The notes: generated from the letters alone by a model not told the origin. A DNA stretch of 64,000 nucleotides from Neurospora crassa OR74A (GCF_000182925.2 NC_026505.1:4030001-4094000), one strand, 5' to 3'. Shown: positions 1 through 12,780, numbered from the stretch's first letter. Made by a program: numbers and translations.

Positions 1-3
1 ATT

Positions 4-45
4 GAGGACAAATTCGAGAGGACAAATTCGAGAGGACAAATTCGA
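4..45. repeat. 14-bp direct tandem repeat, 3 copies
   Basis: Three perfect head-to-tail copies of GAGGACAAATTCGA (4-17, 18-31, 32-45). They lie at the window edge beyond the 3' end of the GGPP synthase gene. No function is visible; simple replication slippage is enough to explain it. Confidence 0.9.
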
Positions 46-462
46 GACCACTTATATGCATCCTAGGTTTTGCGGGGAGGCGGTGATTGATGCGAAAAAG
101 GTTGCCTTTGCAGTTAATCACCGAATCTTTCCGTCAGTCGAGGGAAGACGTAGAAGAAAAAATAAACAAGGGTTTCAAATTCGCTATGCTTGATGGCTTA
201 CTTGCTTTCCTGCGTTTCATTGATATGACCCAAACGAGATATCCCCAAAAACACCACCAGAAATATTCCAGAACAAATGCCATGTGGTTGAGCACCATGT
301 CGTCCTTGACTGATCCATAGCAGGCCAGATCGCTCGTTGGACGATACGACCAGAGAGGAGAATTCTTACCCATACATTCAATCCTCATGGACACCCAAAA
401 AAGAAATTGGCAAACCAAAACATGAAACGGGTACATATGACAAAGACAAAGAACTACCACAT

Positions 463-1749
463 TCACTCCTTCTTCCCATTCTTCTGCGCCACATTCTCCT
501 CCTGATGAAGCATAATGCGATCCAAAATCTTATGGATCCCGCCACTTTTCCCCCTCCCATCATCGATGTCCTCCGTCATCTGCCTCGCCCTATCCACCAG
601 CACCTTGATGACCTTGCGCGTGTACTCAAAGCTGCCTGTGCTCTCCATATACGCCACCGCGTACCTTTTCACCTCCTCATCCCCCGTCTTCTGCTTCAAG
701 ATGTTGAGCAGCTGCATGTTGCTCGGGTTCGACCGGATGCTGTGGATCACGGGGAAACTGAACTTGCCCTCCGTCAGGTCCTCGCACATGCCCTTGTTGG
801 CCGTGTACTCGCGGTTCCACAGATTATGATAATCGTCGGCGATCTGGAAGATCAGTCCGATGATGTTGACGAGCGGGACGCAGTCCACCGGCGACCGCGA
901 CTCGGCCTGCATCAGCTTGATTCCCAAGCGGAACAGACCGCCTGTCTTGTTGGATACCATCTCTAGGTAGTCGTCCTCCGTCGGGCAGGTGAGCGTGTCA
1001 CGCCAAAAGAGGTCCATTCCCTGGCCCCGGTGCAGGTTGAGCAGTTCTTCAGAGAAAATGCTGACGGCTTTGGGGTTCTTGAGCTTTTGCAATTCTTGCA
1101 GCGCGTAGAAATACACGTAGTTGGACGTGTTGATGGTCTGCGGGATGCCGAAGATGGAGTGGGCGACAGGGAAGCCGCGGCGCAGGACGCTGTTGTCTTC
1201 CACGTCGTCGACGAGCAAGGAGGCTGTGTGTAGCATGCTGATGACTTTGGTGATCACCTCGAGGCTTTCGGACGGCACATCAAGCCAGGCGTCGAAGGCC
1301 TTGACCATCTGCGATCGGATGTCCTTGCCCGGGTGCCCGTTGAGATAGTCGTAAGGACCCGTCAGAACCTTCTCCTTCTCTTCGGACCAGGTGCGCCGCG
1401 AGGGGCTGAAGAAGTCTTCGGTCGCAAATCGGTCTGGGTTCGGGGGAGGCTGGGGCGGCTGGGGCGCCATTGTGTATGGCGAGAAGGAAGTTGGGAGCAT
1501 GCTGGGGAGACTGATTTGGGCGACCGAGGCCTTGCGTTTACGGGTTTGCGCCTGCTGTGTTGCAGCTAGACCGGCGGAAGAGATGCGATTAGAGGGTATG
1601 GCAACGGAAATTGGTTGATTCGAAGAGGTCCTTGGAGGGACGATGGCGGATGGGAACTTGGTGTTGATGTTGAAGGGAGCAATGAAGTCGTCGTTGTTGG
1701 AGAGAAGGGAAAGCGGGGCGGGTCCAGGTGAGGAGGAAGTCACGGCCAT
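463..1749 (-). CDS. al-3: Geranylgeranyl diphosphate synthase (AL-3 type)
   Basis: Trans-prenyltransferase that makes geranylgeranyl diphosphate from farnesyl and isopentenyl diphosphates, feeding carotenoids and protein geranylgeranylation. From ATG 1749 to TGA 463-465 there is one exon of 428 residues, the length I recall for Neurospora AL-3. The frame runs further upstream, but the residues before MAVTS look like leader sequence, so I chose 1749; an ATG at 1764 is possible. Residues 1-120 are a low-complexity, Pro/Ser-rich extension. The enzyme domain follows ([20 protein letters not shown]-like start near 130). The first aspartate motif DDVED is at 181-185 and the second, in the fungal form DDYHN, is at 305-309. 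No breaks or missing catalytic residues are seen. Family assignment is secure; a farnesyl diphosphate synthase is unlikely because the second motif is DDYxN rather than DDxxD. Confidence 0.93.
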
Positions 1750-3524
1750 GGTGACGTGTTCCATTTCCTTTTTTTTATGTTTTATTATTGGAAACCCGTC
1801 GGTACTGTAGAGGATGCTAACCCCGTGCGTCGTCTGATCCAAAGTGGCCGGCGCTCTGGCTGGCTTCTTATAATTACTTGACGTGCTGTGTGACAACCGG
1901 AGGCAAGCTTCACGGTCTCGGGGGCAATATTCGATACCCGCACGCTATGACGATAATACCGCTTGACAGGTCGTGTGCCAATCGACAGCAATCGACCTCA
2001 CTTTGCTATGAGAAGGGGGATTTGCCCTGCTTGCCTGCTGAGTGAACAAAGGCCAAGAGATCTATCTGTATCTGGGGTCAGCAAAGAATCACGCCGAATG
2101 GAAAGAAGGCCTCTTTCTGCTAGGTTCCAGCAAAACTCGAGATTGCATCCCCCGATCTTGTCACATGCCAGCCATCGTCACTGGATCCTCGGAAGCGATC
2201 AGGAAGGGAAACTAGGGGCGGACAAATCGGATCAAGCTCGCTGTAGCGCTTTCCTCAGATCTGACCTGCCTGTCCTTTCCTTTCCCCTGGCAGTGGATGC
2301 AAGGTGATTGCAAGTGCGGAGACTTCTTGGGCGGCCGACGGAGGACATGTTTGCAAGAATGAAACCCCGACGACACCTGAAAGTAGCGTGGTGGGGTTTC
2401 AGATGCGGGGCGGGAGCTCTCACAGGGGGACAAAAGAGCTTCACAACTGAAGATCGAACGGGCGATCCCGTCTCGCGCGCTCTTTGTCGGGAGCTCCCTG
2501 CTGAAACCGGCATCTTCTAGGGATGAAAACTGGGGAGGGTTTCTCACCTTGTAGTTTGTGGAAAAGCGTTCAAATTTCTGCTGTGATGTTGTCTCTTCTT
2601 GTCAGGGCTTCAGACCGACATGAACAAACAGAGAATAACCAAGGATTGACGCGTTGTTGCTGGTAAGGGGCTCGTCAAAAATGGGTAGGTAACTGTAGGT
2701 GGTAAGAGATGTTGAACGAGGTCGGCTGTTGTGGACCTTGCGCAAATTAGGGGTATTCCAGAAAAGCGGTCGAACGTGCGAGTTCAGTCCACTTCATCCA
2801 TGCATATTGGGGAGATTCAAGACGATTTAGGAAAGGGGACGTCTGGACACTTTATATAGCACTCGATGGCAACGGATTCAAGCACACACGCGGCGACTTT
2901 GTGCACGTCTGTCGGCGATGCAAGACTTGACACAGGAAAGCGCCGAGTGCATAAAGTGAAGATCATGGAGAAAGCCCCAGCTGCATGGGAACGGCAAGAT
3001 TCACGTGAAGATGGAGTACTGTGTAAAGGGCGCGATATCACCGTGATGACTTTGGTCTATGCCAGATATGTGAACCACGAGATGAGACATGGGCGGAGAA
3101 AGATTCCGAGCACATTTGAGAATGGTACTGCACGGAGTTGCAAGGCATGAAACGAACGACCACTTCATTACTCCGCGCTGAACCATGATTCAAGATGGAT
3201 CCGCAGATCGATCCCATCACACACTCCTCGTCCTCCCACGTACACTTGTGAGGCCGAAACATACATGCGTTTATCGACCATTTCGAGGCGTTGGTGGTTG
3301 ATTTGTTGTTGTCTGGATGCCGTGTCGGAGGCCTGTTCACCCGGGCTCCCGTCTCTGGACGGTCCACCTCCAACTTATGCAAGGCGGGTGCGCGGCCGGG
3401 GGTGCCTGCCCTAGTCTCAGTCAGACCCACTAACCTCCAAAACCACCCCACCCCACCCGTTTCTACAGTAGCAGGTCTAAACCAATTTTGAGCATTTCGG
3501 CCGTTAGCCGCTATAGGGCCCAAC
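1750..3524. other. Upstream region of al-3, no gene seen
   Basis: Normal-GC sequence between the GGPP synthase start and the AT-rich block. I find no convincing coding frame; open stretches are short and overlap on both strands. GATC-type sites cluster: GATCGAACGGGCGATC at about 2454-2469 and GATCCGCAGATCGATC at about 3197-3212. Neurospora al-3 is light-induced through White Collar sites built on paired GATC/CGAT elements, so these are candidate light-response elements, by inference only. Confidence 0.4.
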
Positions 3525-3591
3525 TATTGTAATTAAACTCTATTCTAGTTAAAATTAAAATATACTTTAACTCTAGTTATTTACTCTTACT

Positions 3592-3725
3592 AGAACGAAA
3601 CCCCTAAAGTCGCAATGTATAATATATCTATTTTCGTTTTCTGCGATTCTAATTAGAACGAAACCCCTAAAATCGCAATACGTAATTTATCCGTTTTCGT
3701 TCACTATAACTCCGATCAGAACGAC
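3592..3725. repeat. 63-bp tandem repeat at the left edge of the AT block
   Basis: The motif AGAACGAAACCCCTAAA begins at 3592 and again at 3655, and a degenerate third start is at 3718: period 63 bp. Each unit carries a half or whole copy of the dispersed palindrome (TTCTAATTAGAACGAAA at the 3655 unit). The differences are transitions. Confidence 0.75.
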
Positions 3726-3782
3726 GTACATAGACCTACAACGCTTAATTTACCCAATATAATTTACTATTTGTTTTAGGAA

Positions 3783-6527
3783 ATGGCCGTTCTAACTTTG
3801 CCTAATAACCCTTCTATATTTACGTTTAATTCGCCCTTCCTCTCGTTTAAATTCAATATTCTTCTAAATACTCTAATTATAGCGATATATTTAATTTATA
3901 TATATTTAAACCCTAGGGCTTTAATTCTAACCCCTTACTACAACCCCCCAACCTCCCCGAACCTAATTGAATATAACTTACTACTATAGAATTAAAGTAA
4001 TTTAAATATTACTAATTGGGATTAATACTTCGCTTGTTTTATTTAAAAGTATTAGGTATATTTATATCCTAGGGGGATATTAAAACCCTTTATCTATAAT
4101 TAGATTAAAATAATTTAAAGTAATAACCGGCTATTAGGATCCTATATTAAATAATTTATTAATACGCTATATAATAATTATATATATAAAATTCTCTATT
4201 GTAGTAGTATTATAATATATTTTAATAATAAAAATAATTTATATAATATAAAGAGCTTCCGTTGGGAATTAATATTTCTCCCCAAATATATCGACCTATT
4301 CTTATTTTTCGTAAAGCTTAGTACCTCTTCTGCTCTATAGGGGGACTAGTTATATAATATTGCGGATCTATATAATATGTAATAGATTATATTAGTTATT
4401 AAATAGTATATTAATAGCCTACTTAAATATATACTTAAATTATATTCGCTTTTTATAGGTTTAATATAATATACCCGCGCTTATAAAAAAACGTAGGGAT
4501 TATAAATTCGTTATAATGATTATATTTCGCCTATAATATATATAATTTTAGCTATTATTATATATATTATTGCCCCTAGCAAATCCGATTTCTTCTCGTA
4601 AATTATAAATTTATATTTATATACCAACGGCGTTGCTAAATATATTTAAGATACCTTATCTACTTTTAGTATTTATATATTTTATATTAAGATTATAATA
4701 ATAATTAAAACTCTTATAGTTTCTATAATAGTTAGTACCGTCGATTATTTATCTTATAATTTATATTAATGCTTTTAAGCTAACCTTAAACGTATTGTCT
4801 CTAACCCTACTTTTATTATTATATATAATAATTATAATTATTTAAATATAGTTTAAGGTTTAGGTATTAATTAATAGGATATAATACGTAACTTTATAAT
4901 TTACTTACTAATAGGTAGTTTTAATATTTAAAGCCTATTCTAACCTAATTAATTTTAGCCTACTATTCCCTTCCGACTGTATTAGATTATTCCAGCTCTT
5001 GTACAAACGCTATAATTATTTCGCCCTACTATAAATTGTTTAGTTATAGAGAAACTAAAGTCCCTCTTTCCGTTTATTAGCGAATAAGGCTCTCTTCCCG
5101 CCTATTGTTTCTCTAAGGTTAAACGATATTATATACTTAAAAACTATATTCTTTAAACGCCTACTATTAATGAGAACGAGGGTAAACTCGCCGGTGTCTA
5201 CTGTTTATATAATAGACTATTTCTCGACTTACTTAGTATAAATTAGGTGTAATTTAGTAATAAGCTTTTCTTTATCTATAGTAATTAGAAGATAATATTA
5301 TATATTCGCAAAATTATATTAATATAATTAGAGGTATAGAGCGTATATAATTATAAGTAGTAAATAATCTCTATCCCCGCGTTCTTCTATATTAAAATAA
5401 ATTTCGTTAATTTAATTTTTCGGCACTTTTAGCCTCTCATAGAGTAGGATACCTACGGCCTTAGGAAGGCTAAAAAGGTAAAATAACTTAAGACCGAATT
5501 CTATTATAAATCGAAACTCCTTTATAATATATTTTATTCTAGAATTCTTACTTTTTTAATATAGAATTTCATTAATAACGGGTTCCTAAATCTTACTACG
5601 CTTAATCGGGATAGTATCGAAGCTACTATTACGGCTACCTTTTAGGCTAATAGAACTACCTATTTATTTATATAGCTTAATTATATTTATAACGAAATTT
5701 TTACTTTATAGGGATATATTAATAAATACCCGGGGGGCGGCAATAATTATATTAATATACAATTCTATAGCGTTTGTTGATACTTATATATTATTCGGCT
5801 ATTACTTATTCTTATTCGCGCTATCTAATTTAGCGACTATAGGATACTCCGGCAAATCGTTAATTACTTACTACTCTTCTTCTATAGTAGAAAGGGTACT
5901 AATTACGGGCCCGAGATACTCTATTTCTCGTAGCTCCTTCGACCCGAAGTTATTAACCTAGAACTATTTAATACTATTCTAAAGTTTAAATTAGTATAAT
6001 ATATTATAATTAGTAGCTAGTAGAAAGAGATCGATTTAATAATAGAGTATATTAATCGCTCGTTTGCCCTAAATATTAAATACTATAAGAATTCGACGTA
6101 CAATATTAAATTAACTTTTATAGAGCTGTCGGCTATTGGGCCTCTTACTATAATTATTCGTAGGGGGGTTGAATTAGAATTCGGGCGACCCAACGGCGGT
6201 AGATATACTAATTTATTAGCTAATATTAATATTATTAATTATATATATATAATATATAGGAATAGGTTTGTATTATAACGCTATAAACCTTTAGATCTAA
6301 ATAATTTTAATGCGCTAGATCTATAGTACGATGGTTTATTTAAATTATTTTCGGGTACCCTTCGATAATTTAATTCCAAGGAGGTTCGGCTAGAAAAGGG
6401 GGAAGACTACGAATATTTTAGTTTATTTAATTATAAAGATAATAATCCTATTGTTATTAATAATCGGGGTAATAGAGTATCCGAAACGCTTAATTCAAGG
6501 GACGAAAGTAATAACGGGCAAATCTAA
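3783..6527 (+). pseudogene. RIP-killed long frame, DUF6589-like
   Basis: One reading frame can be followed from ATG 3783 to about 6527 (roughly 900 codons) with no frameshift, broken only by TAA/TAG. The first 68 codons are open. The last third has the order of features I associate with the fungal DUF6589 family: an (I/Y)DNxN-like stretch near 4840, an 'EFLFxSRKGxNYGPEIL'-type segment near 5890, IDLIIEYINRSF near 6032-6067, the NSTYNIKLTF stretch at 6090-6119, and EFGRPNGGRYT just after. DUF6589 has no known function. The assignment is by eye; the existence of a dead coding frame is more certain than its family. Palindrome copies lie before (3592-3720) and after (6958-7199) it but not inside. 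Confidence 0.5.
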
Positions 6528-7193
6528 ACAATAATTATACTAAACTCTATTAAGACTAGTATTTTACGGCAGCCTACTTAATTAGTAACCTACAATATAA
6601 GGTTTCTATATAACTTTACCGTTATATCCTAAAAGTATTTAATAACCTTCGCTCTAATTAAAATTAATAAGTAAAATCGTATAATCGGACCTATATTTTA
6701 TAATATTTATATACTACTAATCCTTAATATAATTATTATTTAAAGTATTACCTATATATTAAGTATACGAATAGCTACTATACCCTATTATATATAATTA
6801 ACCCCGCGACCTATAGGCTATATCCGAACTATTAAGATTTTTAAATTGGTAACCTACCTATAATTTTCACTTTAGTTCGAATTATAAAGCTATACTACGA
6901 ATAGCCAATATAGTTACTATTTAATTAAATTTCCTAAATTACCCTCTCCCAACCTTCGTTCTAATTAGAGTCTATTTCGTATAGCTAGTAAATACTCTAA
7001 TTAAACTCTATTTTGCGCGGTAGATAGGTATAGTAAGCGTACTAATTAATTACGTAACGTATAGTCCGTATTCTAATTAGGTTAATATATTTATTTATTC
7101 CCTTTCCCCTTCTACTTTTCCTCCTCCCTCCTTCTCCTTCTCTCCTCCTCTCCTTCTTCCCTTTTATAACTTATCGATAAATTTTAATTAGAA

Positions 7194-7427
7194 CGAAAGT
7201 ATCCAAATTTAATAATAAATTTACTATTATTAAAGCGAAATCGGTTAATCGGCAATCCCTNNNNNNNNNNNNNNNNNNNNNNNNNNNNNNNNNNNNNNNN
7301 NNNNNNNNNNNNNNNNNNNNNNNNNNNNNNNNNNNNNNNNNNNNNNNNNNNNNNNNNNNNCGAAAGTATCCAAATTTAATAATAAATTTACTATTATTAA
7401 AGCGAAATCGGTTAATCGGCAATCCCT
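7194..7427. other. 100-N gap with identical 67-bp flanks (likely unmerged overlap)
   Basis: The 67 bases before the gap (7194-7260) are repeated exactly right after it (7361-7427), both running from CGAAAGTATCC to GGCAATCCCT. The gap is exactly 100 N. The simplest reading is two contig ends that overlap by 67 bp and were scaffolded instead of merged, so no real sequence may be missing. A true tandem duplication is the alternative. Confidence 0.8.
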
Positions 7428-7428
7428 T

Positions 7429-8003
7429 ATAAGCGGAAGTATAAGAATCGCTAGTATCGCTAATATAGGGAAGGGATAATCCTTAGGTAGAACTAAGCCT
7501 AAAATTGCGTTTAAAGTTAGTAGGGATAATTTTAACGATTTTACTATTAAGAATTAGAACCCGTTAATACTATATATAATTATCGAATTAATAAACCTTA
7601 ATTTTTTATAGGCCTTATTATACTCTAATTTAAGCTAATATAAAGATAAGAAGAAATATAATAGTAATTACTCCAAATATAGAAGCTCTATTCTAATCCG
7701 AAACTACTACCTACCTACTGCCGGGTACTACAATTTAGACTATATACGTACTATTTTACTTAATATTCTAATTTAATTATCGGATATTAAGTTCGATATT
7801 GTTAATCGAAAACCCAAGTCTTTTTAAAGGTATATTAATTTAAGTACTACGTAGGTTAAAAATATACAAATCCCCGGCTAGTAATTTATATATCGGTAGA
7901 ATATTAATTCGAAGTATAATAGGGCGGATGTAGCTTCCTTCTTAGGGTATTCTAATACTGTAATACTTAATTAATATTATAATTATAATTATAAATTTTT
8001 CTA
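7429..8003 (+). pseudogene. RIP-killed frame, unrecognised
   Basis: A plus-strand frame (codons in phase with 7429) of about 190 codons, broken only by TAA/TAG. It reads as coding: mixed charged and hydrophobic stretches, for example YRSSILIRNYYLPTAGYYNL and RADVASFLGYSNTVILN. The second piece faintly recalls the 'LGHS...HY' end of tyrosine recombinases, but this is too weak to call. Palindrome copies lie right after it (8006-8100). Confidence 0.35.
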
Positions 8004-8168
8004 ATGCTTCCTTTCGCTCTTATTAGAATAGATAATTGTACTATTATTAGAGTGGAATCGATTATATAAATTAAAGTTCCCGACTCTAATTAGAGCGAAA
8101 CCAACCTATAAAGTCGCTACCTACTATATACGTCCATCCCTATACCTACTATATAGGCCCCTTAATAT

Positions 8169-9551
8169 ACTATTGCTAATTATTTTATAGTAGCTAATTA
8201 ATTTAGGCTATTAACCTACCTTAAGAGGCCGTATAATATTTAAAATTGGGTAGATATTAAATTTACCGATATATACGTTATATAAAAGAAGTATATCGAA
8301 TTGCTCTGCAATTCCTTCTAATATATATATATAATACGTATTATTAAGAGGGTTAAAATATCCTCCTTTCCGCTCTACGCTATAGCCGTCCGGCGTAGAG
8401 ATTTAGTATTATTTAGTACAATAAACGAAATAAAATTAAATAAGGTTATAGTTTTCGAATTAATTTGTATAATTCTCTTTATTATATTCTGTTGTTATTC
8501 GATACGTCCGAAATACTAAAGCCCGCTACACTTCCCGAAACGTACTAAAGAGGACGGCGTTGTTTTATATAGTAGTTATTATATTAATAACTAAGTACGA
8601 ATTTTCTAAATATTTATATACTTTAATATATACTAATATAATAATATTGCGCTAGGTTCAATACGTACTATTATTAAAGAGGAGGATATTCCTAGGCCGT
8701 ATATCTTCCTTACTAATAAGGAGACTTCTTTAGCGAAGTAGGATAGTAAATTCTTATATAATATTTAATCCTTATAAGCCCTTTAATTTACTAATATTAT
8801 TTATAAGGACCGCTGTAGATTAATTATAATAGATACTTATAAATTAATTAAAGAGGAGCTAAAGAGGTTCAGCCGTTTGGATCCAATAGCGGTAAAAATA
8901 TATGTTCGTAATGCGTTCCTTATTACGAATAATATATACTCTAAAATTGTATTTAATACTAAATTAAATTACTATAATACTAAAAACCTTACCGCAATTA
9001 ATGTCTATTTTAGCGAAGACCTAGCGCTACGCTTCGATATATATACGTTATTTACTTATATTAAGAATTTCGAGACCTAGTAGCAACTAGCTTGTATAAC
9101 GCTTCCGTTTCGGAATATTAAATAGTTTCTACTATTCTATTATAATAAAAATACCCTTACTTACATAGATTATCTAATAATTGTAAGCAATATAATCAAT
9201 TAATTTATTTAATATATTTAAATACCTAGTAATACTTAGAAAGCTACCCGAGAGAAGGTTAAGAGTAATATTATAGTTAGAATAGTTATTAAAGGTTTAA
9301 TATAGTAGAAGTACTTATTAGTAAAGAAATTCACCGATTCTAATCTCGTTCTTGGAAGTACCTATGCTTTTGGGCGTAAAGTTACCGAGCTAATGTTAGA
9401 GGAATTTCTTTAGCTATTCAACTATAAAGTTTATACGGACCGGTACGATTGGATAAATTAGAAGATTAATAGGATTAATTTATAATACCTACTCCTTTAT
9501 TAAGTTGTAAGTAAATTTAAATCGGTATTATATCCTCCCCTTTTGCTTTAG
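8169..9551 (+). pseudogene. RIP-killed long frame (about 460 codons), unrecognised
   Basis: A single frame with no frameshift from about 8169 to a TAG at 9549-9551; all stops inside are TAA/TAG. The longest open part is 8877-9080, which includes DPIAVKIYVRNAFLITNN and INVYFSEDLALRFDIYTLF. Several Asn and Tyr codons may be former Asp, Cys or His codons changed by RIP. I do not recognise the protein. Palindrome copies flank it on both sides (8006-8100 and 9555-9625), which suggests that they mark its borders. Confidence 0.45.
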
Positions 9552-9726
9552 CTAAAATTAATTCTGTTTACTCTAATTAAAGCGAAATTTAACCTATATT
9601 TTTCGTACTCTAATTAGAACGAGATTGAGGATTGGCTAATATACTATAGATATATATACTATTTATTATATACTCTATTCGCCCCTACGAAGAGTTATAC
9701 TAGTAAGTGAAGTGGGTATTAGTAAG

Positions 9727-11502
9727 ATGCTTATTTATAGTATAATACTCCTTATAGAGTATTATTGTTTTAAAGAATTAGAATACAAATAATAGCCCTT
9801 CAATATATATTTAAACGTTATTATTATACTATCTAAATTAATCCCCTAAATATTTACTAAATTTAATAATACTTTCGGTAACTTAATATTTTAAGTTTAA
9901 TTCAATACTACTAGTAGCGTACCTAAAGACGACCCGCGTAGAGCGAAGATACTTACATAGGACCGCTTTGATTATTTAATAGAGGAATAGGCCGAATAAA
10001 AGTATTCCGCCGATACTATTAGAAACGTTGTTATATATTCGTACTCTATTATTATTATACGCTAGGGTAAGAATAAGCTTAAAATTAATAGGCCTTTAGA
10101 ACTTAATATACTTCTCCGTTCGTATAATAAGGTTATTAAATAGAAACCCGGATAGTGTACTATAAACCCGTTCGAAAGTAGTGCGTAGGATATTATATAC
10201 GAAGATAAGGATGTAGCGAATATAGATACTATTATCGAGGATAAGGAGTTTAAGGAGCTTAGTTAGTAAATCTTTTGCTATAATTAGAATGAAAGGCGCG
10301 GATACTAATATATTACTTTTAAGAAGAATAGAAGGCTATAGAGGCTAGAGCTCTAAATAACAATAGTAAAGGACCCGATATTCTAGGCCCTTATTTTAAA
10401 TAAAGCCTAATTTACTTGAAACTACAATTCGTTAGTATAGCGGGCAATATAAATTATCCCTATTGTAAGTAGGTTAATCTATTCTATAACGCTTATATTA
10501 AATTGTATTATTAATATCCGGGTATTTATTATTATATTCTAGGAGGGGGTAAGCTTATTTAAGGTCTTTACCTTATTTAAGGGTTAATATAATGTATTAG
10601 AATTCTTCTATTCTAGAGATAAGGGTTTGTACGATTAGGGTAACCCCCTATATATTATCGACCCTGCAACGCCCGATACTACGCGTACCTAATTGTATAA
10701 AATTAGCGAAGAATAAAATTACTAATAGTAGGTTTTATACTTTAATATTTAAAATGCGATTACTGATAATAGTAAAATTGTCTACTAAGTTATAATAGAA
10801 ATCCTTTAGGAGAACTATATTATTATTATAAATAAGGGTATAATTACCCTATTATACTTTTCCAATAGGGTAATAATATACCCTTCCTCTAATATACTGC
10901 TAATATTAATTTATTAAGTCGAATTCGGGTACTACCGTCGTTGGGAGGAGATCGTCCGAATTACGGATAATTTTTTGAAAAATATATTTATAGATTTATT
11001 AAAATACGAAATTAAAGACCTAGTAATACCCTGTACTACCGATAAGGAGCGTTAAATCTCTTTAAACTTTATTTTTATCCGCCTATTATAATTTCTCTTA
11101 TATAATATCTATATATAGGTATTAATATTTAAGGATAACGCTGTTAGGTAGTAAATGGCGATATAAGGGTCCTGTTTATTAAAGGGTATTTAGGCTATAG
11201 AGTATTAGAAGAATAACTGGAAAATATATACTCGGATTTTTAATAAAGTTTCGTATAATAAAAAAGAAGCAATATTAAAGGTTAAAACCGTTAATAAACT
11301 AATTCAACTAAACTTTAATAATAGATTATCTTATATATTTACCTATTTTATTATTAATATATACCTTATACTATTGAGTAACCGAGTGAATATAGTATAT
11401 TGGGTACTTAGAGAGTCGCTTTTATTTATATAGATTATTTGGAAATGTATTAAATTATATAATAGCCGGAAAAGGGTATTAGTAATTGCTAATTCGCTTT
11501 AA
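9727..11502 (+). pseudogene. RIP-killed long frame (about 590 codons), unrecognised
   Basis: One frame runs from ATG 9727 to about 11502. Nearly all stops are TAA/TAG; one TGA lies near 10420. Readable pieces are PKDDPRRAKILT near 9920, EFGYYRRWEEIVRITDNFLK near 10930 (after the Val), and NRVNIVYWVLRESLLF near 11370. The stretch 10267-10450 is poorer and contains one palindrome-like copy (10275-10295), so the frame may be two genes or contain an intron. No family is recognised. Confidence 0.4.
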
Positions 11503-11619
11503 ATACAAATATAAATATAATTAACTTTTTACTTTCGTTTTAATTAGAGATTAAATTTATTGACTTTAATTAAAGCGAAACCTAGTAAGGTATTTACTAA
11601 TTAATATAGGATACTCTAT

Positions 11620-12780
11620 ACTATCCTATATAAAGTCGGCCTGTATATAGAAATAATTTATTCTAATTAAATATAAATTGAATATAATTGTATCGTTGTA
11701 GTTTAGAATTAATTATATACGGACGTCGATATTCTTATATTCAACTCTAGTGTATATATAGCTGGATTAAACTTCTACGTAGCGTATTATATAAGTATTA
11801 AGTTCGGCTATATATAGAATTAAAATATAATTTTATAGTATATAGAACGTTTTTATAGGATTAGTTAGAAAGAAAGCGTTTAATAGTATCTACCTACTGT
11901 ATATAGTACTATTTGCAATTAGATAAAAGAGTGTACTCTTTGTAAAGTATATTCTATTTTTATTAAAGTAGCGTTTCCGTCTATATACTAATTCTAATTA
12001 GAGCGAAAGCTAATATTTATATAGTAGATTTATAAATTTATTGCGAATTTAGGCTTAGAAATAATAGGTATTCCCCTTAAAGCGGGAGATAATTTTAGGA
12101 CCTTACTTAGATATAAAGCTGCTAAATATACGTTATTATATCGGTTTAACCGGTATACGTAGGTTGTAGAGCTACCTACTAATATAGCCGCTTTTAATTC
12201 TACTAAGGCTTTCTATATTAGGGAGTATTACTTTTTTTTAATTGAGGCGGTTATAGCCAATTTCGAAGCGAAGTGTAATATTAATTAGGCTATTCTAAAT
12301 AAGAACCTTATATTAATTAGTCCTTTCTTTATTGATTAGTCCAATCTATTACCCTCAATAAATTATATTTTTTAAATTATATATAAAATCTTTAATAGCC
12401 TAGATATAGATAGCTAAAAGGCTATAATTGATTGGTTTTTTAAATATCCTATCGGAGATTCGAAGGCTGAAGAAGCGCTATAAATTAAGAAGGTATAAGA
12501 ATTTATTAATACCTACGAGTAGCGTATTTTTATTGTAAAAGTAAGGGACGGTGTAATAATTAGTGAATTGGAGGAGTAATTTAATAACTTTTAAAAGAAT
12601 TATTATTGAGGTAGTAGTATTAGAATACTATAGATATAGAAGGAGAAGTAAATTATGTAGAGTAAAGTACTAGTAGATTTTAGGGACGATAAGTCCGATT
12701 TAAATTACAACTTAACCGATATACTATCGTATAAATATAGATTGAAATAAAAGTGCGCTAATACTAATAATAGGTAAATT
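11620..12780 (+). pseudogene. RIP-killed frame, unrecognised
   Basis: Plus-strand coding-like frame in the same phase as the 9727-11502 frame. The clearest part lies after 12040: IGIPLKAGDNFRTLLRYKAA, then a segment ending FYIREYYFFLIEAVIANFEA. A palindrome copy (11992-12009) sits in the middle and others flank it (11532-11585 and 12790-12850). It may be two pieces. No family is recognised. Confidence 0.35.

Noticed and set aside
7429-8003. Tyrosine recombinase (Starship captain-like) call for this dead frame
   Set aside because: Only a weak LG(H/Y)S...H-like ending is visible; the catalytic Arg and Tyr context cannot be recognised after RIP.
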